From the NCBI RefSeq assembly GCF_028747645.1, contig NZ_CP118100.1, positions 1,302,001-1,366,000 of the forward strand: 64,000 nt of DNA, written 5' to 3'. The notes beneath the pieces were generated by a model. That model did no database searches, had not been told where the DNA came from, and saw nothing but the letters and a program-made list of their open reading frames with translations. Shown in pieces: positions 52,357 through 60,643 of the stretch. The position numbers and the translations under genes are program-made. Source of the DNA: Microbacterium esteraromaticum. GTDB taxonomy: Bacteria; Actinomycetota; Actinomycetes; Actinomycetales; Microbacteriaceae. The stretch's first letter is position 1; each line of letters starts with the position of its first letter.

Positions 52357-53101
52357 ACAGGATCTCGCCGGTCGGCGTGCAGTGATTACCGGGGGAGCGA
52401 GCGGTATCGGGCATGCCTGCGCCGCCGAGTTCGTGCGCCGTGGGGCACACGTGGTGATCGCCGACATCGACGCCGCTGCGGCCGCTGCCGCAGCAGAGCA
52501 GATCGGGGGAGAGGCCTGGGCCGTCGACCTATCCGACACCGCGGCACTGGACGACCTCGCCCTCGACGCCGACATCCTGATCAACAACGCCGGGATCCAG
52601 CGCGTCAGCCCCATCGTGGATTTCGATCCCGATGCCTTCCGTCTGATCCAGCGGATCATGCTCGAGGCACCGTTCCTGCTCATCCGCGCGGTGCTCCCCG
52701 GAATGTACGAGCGCGGCTGGGGGCGGATCATCAACATCTCCAGCGTGCACGGTCTGCGCGCCAGCCCGTTCAAGTCCGCTTATGTGGCTGCCAAGCACGG
52801 ACTGGAAGGCCTGTCGAAGGTCACCGCACTGGAGGGCGGCCCGCACGGCGTCACCAGCAACTGCATCAACCCCGGCTACGTGCGCACGCCCCTGGTCGAG
52901 AAGCAGATCGCCGACCAGGCGAAGGTGCACGGCATCCCCGAGAGCGAGGTCGTTGAGACCATCATGCTCACCGAGAGCGCGATCAAACGACTCGTTGAAG
53001 CCGACGAGGTCGCCTCGCTGGCCGGCTGGCTCGTATCGGACGCTGCTGGCATGGTCACGGGCGCCTCGTACACGATGGACGGCGGCTGGAGCGCACGATG
53101 A
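52349..53101 (+). CDS. 3-Hydroxybutyrate dehydrogenase (SDR family)
   Basis: A 250-residue SDR that would oxidise 3-hydroxybutyrate to acetoacetate with NAD. Features: TGGASGIG (14-21), NNAGIQRVSPIVDFD (79-93, very close to the NNAGIQHVAPI block of bacterial BDH), catalytic Ser near 132, Tyr145 and Lys149 in SAYVAAKHG, and the C-terminal VTGASYTMDGGWSA characteristic of BDH. The start at 52349 has AGAGGAAGAGAA upstream and overlaps the TetR gene. It is the key to the pathway reading of this cluster. Confidence 0.85.
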   Translation: MSEQDLAGRRAVITGGASGIGHACAAEFVRRGAHVVIADIDAAAAAAAAEQIGGEAWAVDLSDTAALDDLALDADILINNAGIQRVSPIVDFDPDAFRLIQRIMLEAPFLLIRAVLPGMYERGWGRIINISSVHGLRASPFKSAYVAAKHGLEGLSKVTALEGGPHGVTSNCINPGYVRTPLVEKQIADQAKVHGIPESEVVETIMLTESAIKRLVEADEVASLAGWLVSDAAGMVTGASYTMDGGWSAR

Positions 53102-53988
53102 CCCACCACGACTACCGCACCACGGATGTGCCTGTCGCCGGAGGTGACCTTCGGGTGGCCGTCTGGGAGCCACAGGGCGAGGTGCAGCGCACGGTGCTTG
53201 CCATCCACGGGGTGACCTCGTCGCACCTGGCTTGGCCGTTCGTCGTGCAGCAACTGCCGGGTGTGCGCGTGATCGCCCCCGACCTGCGCGGTCGCGGCGC
53301 CAGCAACACGCTGCCCGGTCCCGCGGGCATGGCGGCACACGCCGATGATCTGGCAGCGGTGCTCGACGCATTCGATGTCGACGCCGTCAGCGTCGTCGGG
53401 CACTCGATGGGCGCCTTCGTGGCCGTCGTGCTCGCGCACCGGCATCCGCAGCGCGTGAGCCGCCTTGTGCTCGTCGACGGCGGCCTGCCGCTGAACGTGC
53501 CCGCCGGGGTCGACCCCGAACAACTCGTCCCGCTGATCCTCGGCCCGGTCGCCGAACGGCTCTCGCGCCGTTGGCCGCACGTCGAGGCGTACACCGAGGA
53601 GTTCTGGCGCCGGCATCCGGCCTTCGCAGACGACTGGAGTGCCGAGCTCGACGCGTACATCGCGTACGACCTCGTGCCGGATGGCGATGTGCTTCGCGCG
53701 GCGACGAGCTCGGACATCATGGCCGACGACGTCATCGACATGAACACCGGTTCTGCGCTGCCCGATGCGCTGGCGGCGCTGTCGGTGCCGACGCTCTTCA
53801 TCACCGTGCCCCGGGGGTTGCAGAACGAGACGCCGGGGTTGTACGCGCCGGCGCACCTTGCGGATCTGCTGCAGAGGTACCCCGCGGTGGATCACGTGCA
53901 CCTTGACGATCTCAACCACTACACGGTCGTGATGAGTCCGCGCGGTGCTGTCGCGCTCGCCGACCTGGTGCGGCCGGTCCTCGTCTGA
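53098..53988 (+). CDS. Alpha/beta-fold hydrolase
   Basis: A 296-residue serine hydrolase. The nucleophile elbow is VVGHSMGAFVAV with Ser103, an oxyanion region LAIHGVTSSHLAWPF, an acidic residue likely Asp in LVLVDGGLPLN or DVIDMNTGS, and a C-terminal His in LDDLNHYTVV. Roles among relatives include esterases and dehydrolactonases; in this operon an ester or oligo-hydroxybutyrate hydrolase is plausible but unproven. It is the last gene of the operon and ends at a bidirectional hairpin. Confidence 0.85.
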   Translation: MTHHDYRTTDVPVAGGDLRVAVWEPQGEVQRTVLAIHGVTSSHLAWPFVVQQLPGVRVIAPDLRGRGASNTLPGPAGMAAHADDLAAVLDAFDVDAVSVVGHSMGAFVAVVLAHRHPQRVSRLVLVDGGLPLNVPAGVDPEQLVPLILGPVAERLSRRWPHVEAYTEEFWRRHPAFADDWSAELDAYIAYDLVPDGDVLRAATSSDIMADDVIDMNTGSALPDALAALSVPTLFITVPRGLQNETPGLYAPAHLADLLQRYPAVDHVHLDDLNHYTVVMSPRGAVALADLVRPVLV

Positions 53989-53993
53989 CCGCG

Positions 53994-54034
53994 GCGTCTC
54001 GCCGGCGGGTCAGCGACGCGCGCCGGCGAGACGC
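53994..54034. terminator. Bidirectional terminator between the hydrolase and IclR genes
   Basis: A perfect 14-bp stem (GCGTCTCGCCGGCG and complement) with a 13-base loop. It starts five bases after the hydrolase stop and overlaps the last codons of the convergent IclR gene. Confidence 0.75.
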
Positions 54035-54804
54035 GACGACAGCTGGTGGGCGTGCGCGAGCAGCGTGCGTCCGAGTTGCGGCAGACGGTCGGGCCCGAAA
54101 CGGAACTCGACGCCGGTCAGGCTCAGCGCCCACTCCGGGCGTCCATGTCGATCGAAGACCGCGGCGCCGATGCCGAACGACCCCTCGACCACCAGCCCCG
54201 GGTTGACGGCATAGCCGCGCGCCTTCGTCTCGTGCAGGCGGCGCCGCATCGGTGCCGTGCCGTGCGCGTGCCCCCAGCGCTCCTCGATCTCGGGGTGCCG
54301 CTCCAGGTAGGCATCCACATCGTGGTCAGGCAGGAATGCCAGGATCGCGAGACCGGCGCTGGCGACGCCGAGGGGGAACCGCACGCCCTCGCTGAGGACG
54401 AACGAGCGGATGGGGAACGATCCCTCTTCGCGTACGAGGCACACGGTCTCATCCGCGCGGCGCGTCGACAGGAACGCGCTCTCCTCGGTCTTCACCGCGA
54501 GTGAGCGCACGATGTCGCGCGACAGCTCAGTCACGTCATAACGCGCCGCGGCGACGGTTCCCATCAGATAGAGCTCAGGGCCGGGCATCCATCGCGCTGA
54601 CGTCTCGTCCTGATCGACGAGTCCCTCCACCCGCAGAGCGGTCAGCAGTCGGTGTGCGGTCGAGCGGCTCAGCTCGGCACGCTGCGCCAGGGACTGCAAC
54701 GAGGCACCGTCGGGAGACGCCGTCACCAGCCGCAGCAGCGAAGAGGCGCGGGCGATGGCCTGCGCGCCGGGCACACTGCGACGGCGATCATCCTGCTGTT
54801 CCAT
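54010..54804 (-). CDS. IclR-family transcriptional regulator
   Basis: A 264-residue regulator. The winged helix reads RASSLLRLVTASPDGASLQS, LAQRAELSRSTAHRLLTALR and EGLVDQDETSARWMPG. The effector domain has DETVCLVREEGSFPIRSFVL and RGYAVNPGLVVEGSFGIGAAVFDR, normal for IclR. PcaR/PobR-type members control CoA-transferase/thiolase genes in other bacteria, which matches its divergence from scoA. TAGCGT seven bases before the ATG suggests a leaderless message that overlaps its own probable operator. Longer frames to 55608 are antisense to scoA. Confidence 0.88.
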   Translation of the reverse strand: MEQQDDRRRSVPGAQAIARASSLLRLVTASPDGASLQSLAQRAELSRSTAHRLLTALRVEGLVDQDETSARWMPGPELYLMGTVAAARYDVTELSRDIVRSLAVKTEESAFLSTRRADETVCLVREEGSFPIRSFVLSEGVRFPLGVASAGLAILAFLPDHDVDAYLERHPEIEERWGHAHGTAPMRRRLHETKARGYAVNPGLVVEGSFGIGAAVFDRHGRPEWALSLTGVEFRFGPDRLPQLGRTLLAHAHQLSSRLAGARR

Positions 54805-54805
54805 A

Positions 54806-54836
54806 ATGTGGACGCTAGCGGTTCGTGCGACCACAT
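54806..54836. promoter_or_regulatory. Probable IclR operator between divergent regulator and CoA-transferase genes
   Basis: ATGTGGACGC (54806-54815) and GCGACCACAT (54827-54836) are inverted with 11 bp between; nine of ten positions match. The left arm overlaps the leaderless -10 (TAGCGT, 54812-54817, minus strand) and start of the IclR gene, so binding could repress the regulator and control the CoA-transferase genes. Confidence 0.6.
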
Positions 54837-54906
54837 CGCAAGCATCGGGTTGCCGCGCGCACAGCACGGGCGGATGCTGGAGATGACCCGTCACGAAGGA
54901 GTGGTC

Positions 54907-55680
54907 TTGATCGACAAACAGTTCGCATCCGCGGCCGAGGCCGTCGCCGACATCCCGGACGGAGCGTCGCTGGCCGTCGGCGGCTTCGGACTCTCCGGCA
55001 ATCCCATGAAGCTGATCGAGGCCCTGCACGCACAGGGCACCGCCGATCTGAGCGTCGTCAGCAACAACTGCGGCGTCGACGACTGGGGCCTGGGCATCCT
55101 GCTCGCCTCGCGGCGCATCCGCAAGATGACCTCGTCGTACGTCGGCGAGAACAAGGAGTTCGAGCGTCAGTTCCTCGAGGGCGATCTCGAACTCGAGCTC
55201 ACCCCGCAGGGCACCCTCGCCGAGAAGCTCCGCGCCGGTGGCTCGGGCATCGCCGCGTTCTTCACGCAGACGGGTGTGGGCACGCAGGTCGCCGAAGGCG
55301 GTCTGCCGCGTCGCTACAACGCCGATGGCACCATCGCCGTCGCCTCGCCGGTCAAGGAGGTGCGCACCTTCGACTTCCTCGGCAAGCCGAGCGAGTTCGT
55401 GCTCGAGGAGGCGATCACCACCGACTTCGCGCTCGTGCACGCCATGAAGGGCGACCGCCACGGCAACCTGATCTTCAACAAGGCGGCCCGCAACTTCAAC
55501 CCGCTCGCCGCCATGGCCGGCCGCGTGTGCGTCGCCCAGGTCGAGGAACTCGTCGAACCCGGCGAGCTCGACCCCGACTGCATCCACCTGCCCGGCGTCT
55601 TCGTGCACCGCGTGGTCGAGGTCGGCACCGACATCGAGAAGCGCATCGAACGACGCACCGTACGCCAGGAAGGGGCCTGA
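54907..55680 (+). CDS. scoA: 3-Oxoacid CoA-transferase, subunit A
   Basis: A 257-residue alpha subunit that moves CoA from succinyl-CoA to acetoacetate (or a similar 3-oxoacid). Features: [20 protein letters not shown], then the glycine turn [47 protein letters not shown] and [16 protein letters not shown]. The TTG start at 54907 is chosen because AAGGAG (54896-54901) is five bases upstream and the N-terminus then matches the family; GTG 54901 and ATG 54883 are alternatives. The beta subunit begins 2 bp after its stop. Beta-ketoadipate CoA-transferase (PcaI) has the same fold and cannot be excluded. Confidence 0.85.
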   Translation: MIDKQFASAAEAVADIPDGASLAVGGFGLSGNPMKLIEALHAQGTADLSVVSNNCGVDDWGLGILLASRRIRKMTSSYVGENKEFERQFLEGDLELELTPQGTLAEKLRAGGSGIAAFFTQTGVGTQVAEGGLPRRYNADGTIAVASPVKEVRTFDFLGKPSEFVLEEAITTDFALVHAMKGDRHGNLIFNKAARNFNPLAAMAGRVCVAQVEELVEPGELDPDCIHLPGVFVHRVVEVGTDIEKRIERRTVRQEGA

Positions 55681-55682
55681 AC

Positions 55683-56336
55683 ATGGCGCTCACCCGTGAC
55701 CAGATGGCGGCACGTGCCGCTCAGGAGCTCACCGACGGCTCGTACGTCAACCTTGGTATCGGCCTTCCGACGCTGGTGCCCAACCATGTGCCGGCCGACG
55801 TCACGGTCGTGCTGCAGTCCGAGAACGGCATCCTCGGCGTCGGCCCGTACCCGACCGAGCAGAACGTCGACCCCGACCTGATCAATGCCGGTAAGGAGAC
55901 CATCACCCTGCTGCCGGGCGCGGCGTTCTTCGACTCCGCAACCAGCTTCGGCATGATTCGCGGCGGCAAGATCGACGCGGCGATCCTGGGTGCGATGCAG
56001 GTGTCGGTCGGCGGCGACCTGGCCAACTGGATGATCCCCGGAAAAATGGTCAAGGGCCCCGGCGGCGCGATGGACCTGGTGCACGGCGCAGGTCGACTCA
56101 TCGTGCTGATGGAGCACGTCGCCAAGAACGGCAGCGCCAAGATCGTCAACGAGTGCTCTCTGCCGCTCACCGGCAGGGGAGTGGTCGACCGCATCATCAC
56201 CGATCTCGCCGTGATCGACGTCACCGAGCAGGGACTCGTGCTCGTCGAGACGGCACCCGGCGTGAGCGTGCAGGACGTCATCGACGCCACCGAACCGCCG
56301 CTCACCATCTCGGAATCACTGAAGGAGAACTCATGA
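55683..56336 (+). CDS. scoB: 3-Oxoacid CoA-transferase, subunit B
   Basis: A 217-residue beta subunit. The catalytic glutamate Glu47 is in [14 protein letters not shown] (SENG motif), followed by [19 protein letters not shown] and [24 protein letters not shown] sequence ([20 protein letters not shown]). It starts 2 bp after scoA with GGAAGGGG upstream and overlaps the thiolase gene by four bases (ATGA), so three successive reactions are coded in a coupled series. Confidence 0.9.
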   Translation: MALTRDQMAARAAQELTDGSYVNLGIGLPTLVPNHVPADVTVVLQSENGILGVGPYPTEQNVDPDLINAGKETITLLPGAAFFDSATSFGMIRGGKIDAAILGAMQVSVGGDLANWMIPGKMVKGPGGAMDLVHGAGRLIVLMEHVAKNGSAKIVNECSLPLTGRGVVDRIITDLAVIDVTEQGLVLVETAPGVSVQDVIDATEPPLTISESLKENS

Positions 56337-57511
56337 GCGACATCGTCATCGTCGCCGCAGCACGCACTCCGCAGGGACGTCTGAAGGGGCAACTGGCCTC
56401 GTTCACCGCACCCCAGCTCGGCGCGTTCGCCATCCGCGGCGCCATGGAGCAGTCCGCCATCTCGCCCACCGACATCGACGCGGTGATCATGGGCCAGGTG
56501 CTCGCGGCGGGCTCCGGCCAGAACGCGGCCCGCCAGGCCGCCATCGGCGCGGGCATCGGCTGGGACGTTCCGGCCAGCTCGGTCAACAAGGTGTGCCTGT
56601 CGGGTCTGACGGCCATCATCGATGCCGCCCGCATGATCCGCACGGGTGATGCGACGACCGTCGTCGCCGGCGGCATGGAGTCGATGACCCGCGCACCTCA
56701 CCTGCTGATGGGGTCGCGCGACGGCTGGACCTACGGCAGCGTCGAGGTGCTCGACCACATGGCTCACGACGGCCTCACCGACGCGTACGACCGCGAGAGC
56801 ATGGGTGCGTCGACCGAGCGCCACAACCCGCGCTACGAGATGACGCGCGAGCTGCAGGACACGGTTGCCGCGCTGTCGCACCAGCGCGCCGCCGCCGGCC
56901 AGCGCGACGGGGCGTTCTTCGCCGAGATCGTCGAGGTCACCGTTCCGCAGCGCAAGGGCGACCCGGTGGTGCTCACGCAGGACGAGGGCGTGCGCCCCGA
57001 CACCACGGTCGAGTCGCTCGCCGGCCTGCGCCCCGCGTTCGCCGAGGGTGGCACGATCACCGCGGGCAACGCCTCGCAGATCTCCGACGGTGCGGCCGCG
57101 GTCATCGTCACGACGCGCGAGAATGCGGATGCCCGTGGCTGGCCGGTACTGGCCGTGATCGGCGCCAACGGCCAGACCGCCGGCCCCGACAACTCGCTGC
57201 AGGCTCAGCCCGCGCGTGCCATCGAACGCGCCCTCGAGAAGCAGGGCCTCACGACCGACGACCTCGACCTGGTCGAGATCAACGAGGCCTTCGGGGCCGT
57301 CGTCGCCCGCTCGCAGCAGGAGCTCGGCCTCTCCAGCGACATCGTCAACGCCCACGGCGGCGGCATCGCCATCGGGCATCCGATCGGCGCCAGCGGCGCT
57401 CGCCTCGTGGTGCACCTCGCGCACCAGCTCGCCGCGCGCGGATCCGGTACCGCGGTGGCCGCGCTGTGCGGCGGCGGCGGTCAGGGAGAGGCTCTGGTCC
57501 TGACCCGTTGA
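56333..57511 (+). CDS. Acetyl-CoA acetyltransferase (thiolase)
   Basis: A 392-residue thiolase II-type enzyme: catalytic Cys88 in [12 protein letters not shown], His349 in [16 protein letters not shown], and Cys379 in [14 protein letters not shown]. It would cleave acetoacetyl-CoA to two acetyl-CoA, or another 3-oxoacyl-CoA. The GTASxxDGAAA-like [18 protein letters not shown] is present. AAGGAG lies before the ATG. The downstream region holds a strong hairpin repeat cluster that may terminate the operon. Confidence 0.9.
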   Translation: MSDIVIVAAARTPQGRLKGQLASFTAPQLGAFAIRGAMEQSAISPTDIDAVIMGQVLAAGSGQNAARQAAIGAGIGWDVPASSVNKVCLSGLTAIIDAARMIRTGDATTVVAGGMESMTRAPHLLMGSRDGWTYGSVEVLDHMAHDGLTDAYDRESMGASTERHNPRYEMTRELQDTVAALSHQRAAAGQRDGAFFAEIVEVTVPQRKGDPVVLTQDEGVRPDTTVESLAGLRPAFAEGGTITAGNASQISDGAAAVIVTTRENADARGWPVLAVIGANGQTAGPDNSLQAQPARAIERALEKQGLTTDDLDLVEINEAFGAVVARSQQELGLSSDIVNAHGGGIAIGHPIGASGARLVVHLAHQLAARGSGTAVAALCGGGGQGEALVLTR

Positions 57512-57554
57512 CGTCCTGGCCGGTTGAGGTCCTGACCCGCTGAGTCAGATCGCG

Positions 57555-57659
57555 TCGCCGACACCCCTACGTATCGCCGAGACCCCCAGGTGCGGACATC
57601 CGCACCTGGGGGTCTCGGCGATAGATGGGGGTCTCGGCGAAGGTGGTCGCCGAGGGGTG
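57555..57659. repeat. Cluster of palindromic repeats around a near-perfect 50-bp hairpin
   Basis: 57573-57622 is a perfect 23-bp inverted repeat with a four-base loop. Its core TCGCCGAGACCCCC or complement recurs at 57574, 57608 (reverse) and 57627 (reverse), with variants TCGCCGACACCCC at 57555 and TCGCCGAGGGGTG at 57647. Five copies in 105 bp look like a REP-type intergenic element that also ends transcription of the operon. Confidence 0.7.
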
Positions 57660-57681
57660 CCCCGCTGACACGAGGAGCGTG

Positions 57682-57960
57682 TCAGCGCTGGGTGGCCTTG
57701 GCGGCTTTTTCGATGGCCTTGAGCTGCTTATCGGCGCGCTTGTTCTGCTTGGGCGCCAGTGGCGAATCTGCCGCGACGGTGATCCCGTTGGCGTCGCGGC
57801 GCATGTCGACGACCGCGCCGATCGCCAATGCGAGGGTGATGCCCCAGCTGATCCAGGCGAGAACCGCACGCCACGTGATCGGGGCATCGCGGGTGCCGCG
57901 CAACAGAGAGAGGCCGGCGGTGATCGCGCCGATGAGTCCGGATCCGAAGAGGTAGCGCAT
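57682..57960 (-). CDS. Small membrane protein, 92 residues
   Basis: Two hydrophobic segments (YLFGSGLIGAITAGLSLL and AVLAWISWGITLALAIGAVV), a short loop between, and a basic C-terminal tail rich in Lys and Gln (PKQNKRADKQLKAIEKAAKA). No family recognised. The start at 57960 follows TACCGT by six bases; a frame continuing to 58008 lacks both promoter and ribosome site. It is divergent from the iron-uptake operon. Confidence 0.6.
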   Translation of the reverse strand: MRYLFGSGLIGAITAGLSLLRGTRDAPITWRAVLAWISWGITLALAIGAVVDMRRDANGITVAADSPLAPKQNKRADKQLKAIEKAAKATQR

Positions 57961-57966
57961 GCGTCT

Positions 57967-57972
57967 ACGGTA
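57967..57972 (-). promoter_or_regulatory. Leaderless -10 element of the 92-residue protein gene
   Basis: TACCGT on the minus strand, six bases before the ATG at 57960. Confidence 0.5.
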
Positions 57973-58042
57973 GTCGAGCACTCGCGCAGACGGCGAAGGG
58001 GGCGTCAAACGGATCGCGTCACGCGGGCGGCGGCTCGTCGCG

Positions 58043-58065
58043 TAAAATAGGTGAGCCTAACCTGC
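58043..58065 (+). promoter_or_regulatory. DtxR/IdeR-type iron box over the promoter of the iron-uptake operon
   Basis: ATAGGTGAGCCTAACCTGC (58047-58065) matches about 15 of 19 positions of the DtxR consensus. TAAAAT (58043-58048) is a good -10 that abuts it, so iron-loaded DtxR would block transcription when iron is plentiful. GAAGGGAA follows before the ATG at 58080. Confidence 0.75.
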
Positions 58066-58079
58066 CTGAAGGGAACCAT

Positions 58080-59096
58080 ATGCCTGTCATCCGCACGCGC
58101 CGGATCGCACCCGTCGTCGGAATCGCCGTCGCCGCGCTGCTCGTCGGATGCACTCCCGGCGGTGGTGACGACGCGTTGATCATCTACAACGCTCAGCACG
58201 AGCAGCTCACCGAGGAGTGGACGGCCGCGTTCACCGCAGAGACGGGTATCGAGGTCAAACTGCGTCACGGTGGCGACAGCGAACTCGCGAACCAGATCGT
58301 GCAGGAGGGCGACGCCTCGCCCGCCGATGTGTTCCTCACCGAGAACTCGCCCGCGATGGCACTCGTCGAGGATGCCGGACTCTTCGCCCCCATCGACGAG
58401 GCGACGCTGCAGCGGGTGCCCGAGCAGTTCCGCCCCAGCACCGGCTCCTGGACTGGCATCGCCGCACGCGACACGGTACTCGTCTACAACCCCGAGCTGA
58501 TCTCTGAGGACGAACTGCCCGCGTCGATCCTCGAGCTGCAGGATGAGAAGTGGCAGGGCCAGTGGGGAGCTGCGCCCGGTGGCGCCGACTTCCAGGCCAT
58601 CGTGTCGGCCATCCTCGCGTCGGAGGGCGAGGACGCGACCGCCGACTGGCTCGTTGGTATGCAGCGCAACGCCGAGATCTACCGCAACAACATCGTGACG
58701 ATGAAGGCGGTCAACGCCGGCGAGGTGCCGATGGGCATCATCTACCACTACTACTGGTACCGCGACCAGGCGAGCACCAAGGAGAACAGCGGCAATACGG
58801 CGCTGCATCTGTTCGAGCCGGGCGATCCGGGAGCTTTCGTCAGCATCTCGGGCGGCGGCGTCCTGGCATCCAGCGATCGCTCCGACGAGGCGCAGCAGTT
58901 CCTCACCTGGCTGGTCGGAGAGCAGGGGCAGACGATCCTTGGCGAGGGCTACAGCTACGAGTACCCAGTGGCCACCGGCATCCCCGCCCGCGCACCCCTT
59001 CCCGCGCTCGAGTCGCTCGGTGCGCCCGAGATCGACCCGTCCACGCTGAACGGCCCGACCGTGATCGACCTCATGACCGAGGCGGGACTGCTCTGA
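58080..59096 (+). CDS. fbpA: Ferric-iron ABC transporter substrate-binding lipoprotein
   Basis: A 338-residue iron-binding lipoprotein: lipobox ALLVGC with Cys24, then LIIYNAQHEQLTEEWTAAFT typical of FbpA/FutA, and IIYHYYWYRDQASTKENSGN holding the tyrosines that bind ferric iron. LQRVPEQFRPSTGSWTGIAA is another family stretch. The DtxR-type box upstream agrees with an iron role. Ends with a stop that overlaps a CTG triplet just before the permease gene. Confidence 0.9.
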   Translation: MPVIRTRRIAPVVGIAVAALLVGCTPGGGDDALIIYNAQHEQLTEEWTAAFTAETGIEVKLRHGGDSELANQIVQEGDASPADVFLTENSPAMALVEDAGLFAPIDEATLQRVPEQFRPSTGSWTGIAARDTVLVYNPELISEDELPASILELQDEKWQGQWGAAPGGADFQAIVSAILASEGEDATADWLVGMQRNAEIYRNNIVTMKAVNAGEVPMGIIYHYYWYRDQASTKENSGNTALHLFEPGDPGAFVSISGGGVLASSDRSDEAQQFLTWLVGEQGQTILGEGYSYEYPVATGIPARAPLPALESLGAPEIDPSTLNGPTVIDLMTEAGLL

Positions 59097-59158
59097 CACG
59101 CACAGCCGAGCGCCAGGCGGGTACAGAGCGTCCGCGCGGCGCACGGTCGTACCCCTGG

Positions 59159-60643
59159 ATGCTGGCAATCGGCGTCGCCGCGGCCGCTGCGATCGCGCTG
59201 ATCCCCGTCGGCTATGTGGTCGTGTCGTCGATCCAGACGGGCCTTCCTCGACTGATCGAGCTGCTCGTGCGCCCGAGAGTCGCCGAGCTGACCGTCAACA
59301 CGGTGCTGCTCGTGGTGCTGGGAGTGGCCGCGACGCTCGTCGTGGGCATCGGCGGGGCATGGCTGGTCGAGCGAACCTCGTTGCCGCTGCGCCGGTTCTT
59401 CGCGATCGCGTTGGCGGCGCCCTTGGCGATCCCCGCGTTCGTGACCAGCTACGGCTGGGCGAGCGTCGCCCCCTGGCTGGGCGGGCTCGGTGGTGCGGTG
59501 CTGATCGCCGCCTGCGCGTACTCACCGCTGGTGTACCTGCCGGCGGTCGCGGCCCTGCGCGGCCTCGACCCTGCGCTCGAAGAGAGCGCTCGCTCGCTCG
59601 GGCTCGGTCCATGGCGGGTGTTCGCGCGTGTGGTGCTGCCACAGCTGAGGATGGCCGCCATCGGCGGTGGCCTCGTGGTCGGACTGCACCTCCTCGCGGA
59701 GTACGGCGCGTTCGCGTTCCTCGAGTTCGGCACGTTCACCACCGCGATCATGGACGCCTACCGTGCGAACTTCGGCGGTGCTCTCGCGGCCGCCCTTGGA
59801 GTAGTGCTTGCCGCTCTGTGCCTTCTGCTCGTGATCGGTGAGAACCGCCTGCGGGGCACGTCGCGACTGTCGCGCAGCGCGGCATCCCGCCCCGGCGGAC
59901 GTGCGGACCTCGGTCGCTGGACGGCGCCGGCGGTGCTCGCCCTGCTCGTCTTCCTCAGTGCAGCGGTGCTCGTCCCGCTGTCTTCAGTGCTGCGATGGTC
60001 GCTGAGCAGCGGACTCGACGACTGGGCGTCCGTCGTGCCCGCAGCCGGTCAGACCGTGCTGCTGTCGGTGGGGGGAGCGCTCGTGTGCCTGCTCGTGGCA
60101 CTGCCTGTCGCCTGGCTGGCGGTACGTCACCGCGGACGGATCAGCGGCACGCTGGAGGGCGCCTTCTACGTCGCCGGGAGCTTTCCCGCAATCATCGTGG
60201 CGCTGGCACTGGTGGGCGTCACACTCACGGTCGCCCCGATGCTGTACCAAACGGCCGTCACCGTGATCGTGGCGTACGCGATCCTGTTCCTGCCTCGGCT
60301 CCTCGTGCCGTTGCGCGCCGGGCTCGCCCAGATCTCGCCCGCCTGGGAAGAGTCGGCCCGGTCGCTGGGCGTCCCGCCCTGGCGGGCCCGCCTGCGCGTC
60401 ACCGTGCCGTTGCTCGTGCCCGCCGCCGCCAGCGGAGCGGCACTGGTGGCGCTCGGCGCCTCGAACGAGCTGACGGCCACGCTGCTTCTCGCGCCGATCG
60501 GCACCGAGACCGTTGCGACCGGGTTCTGGTCGGCGGCCTCAGCCCTCGACTACGTGTCGGCCGCTCCCTACGCGCTGACCCTGATCGCACTGTCGGTACC
60601 GGCCGTGCATCTGATGTTCTCTGAAGCGACGGGGCGTGCATGA
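59159..60643 (+). CDS. fbpB: Ferric-iron ABC transporter permease (double-domain)
   Basis: A 494-residue permease with two homologous halves, about twelve membrane segments, as in FbpB/SfuB. The two EAA-like loops are LEESARSLGLGPWRVFARVV and WEESARSLGVPPWRARLRVT. The start is uncertain. The first ATG in frame is 59159, directly at the first membrane segment and without a ribosome site. However, frame-open sequence (LTRTAERQAGTERPRGARSY) extends back to CTG 59093, which overlaps the fbpA stop (CTGA) exactly like the ATGA overlaps elsewhere in the window. It overlaps fbpC by four bases. Confidence 0.85.
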   Translation: MLAIGVAAAAAIALIPVGYVVVSSIQTGLPRLIELLVRPRVAELTVNTVLLVVLGVAATLVVGIGGAWLVERTSLPLRRFFAIALAAPLAIPAFVTSYGWASVAPWLGGLGGAVLIAACAYSPLVYLPAVAALRGLDPALEESARSLGLGPWRVFARVVLPQLRMAAIGGGLVVGLHLLAEYGAFAFLEFGTFTTAIMDAYRANFGGALAAALGVVLAALCLLLVIGENRLRGTSRLSRSAASRPGGRADLGRWTAPAVLALLVFLSAAVLVPLSSVLRWSLSSGLDDWASVVPAAGQTVLLSVGGALVCLLVALPVAWLAVRHRGRISGTLEGAFYVAGSFPAIIVALALVGVTLTVAPMLYQTAVTVIVAYAILFLPRLLVPLRAGLAQISPAWEESARSLGVPPWRARLRVTVPLLVPAAASGAALVALGASNELTATLLLAPIGTETVATGFWSAASALDYVSAAPYALTLIALSVPAVHLMFSEATGRA

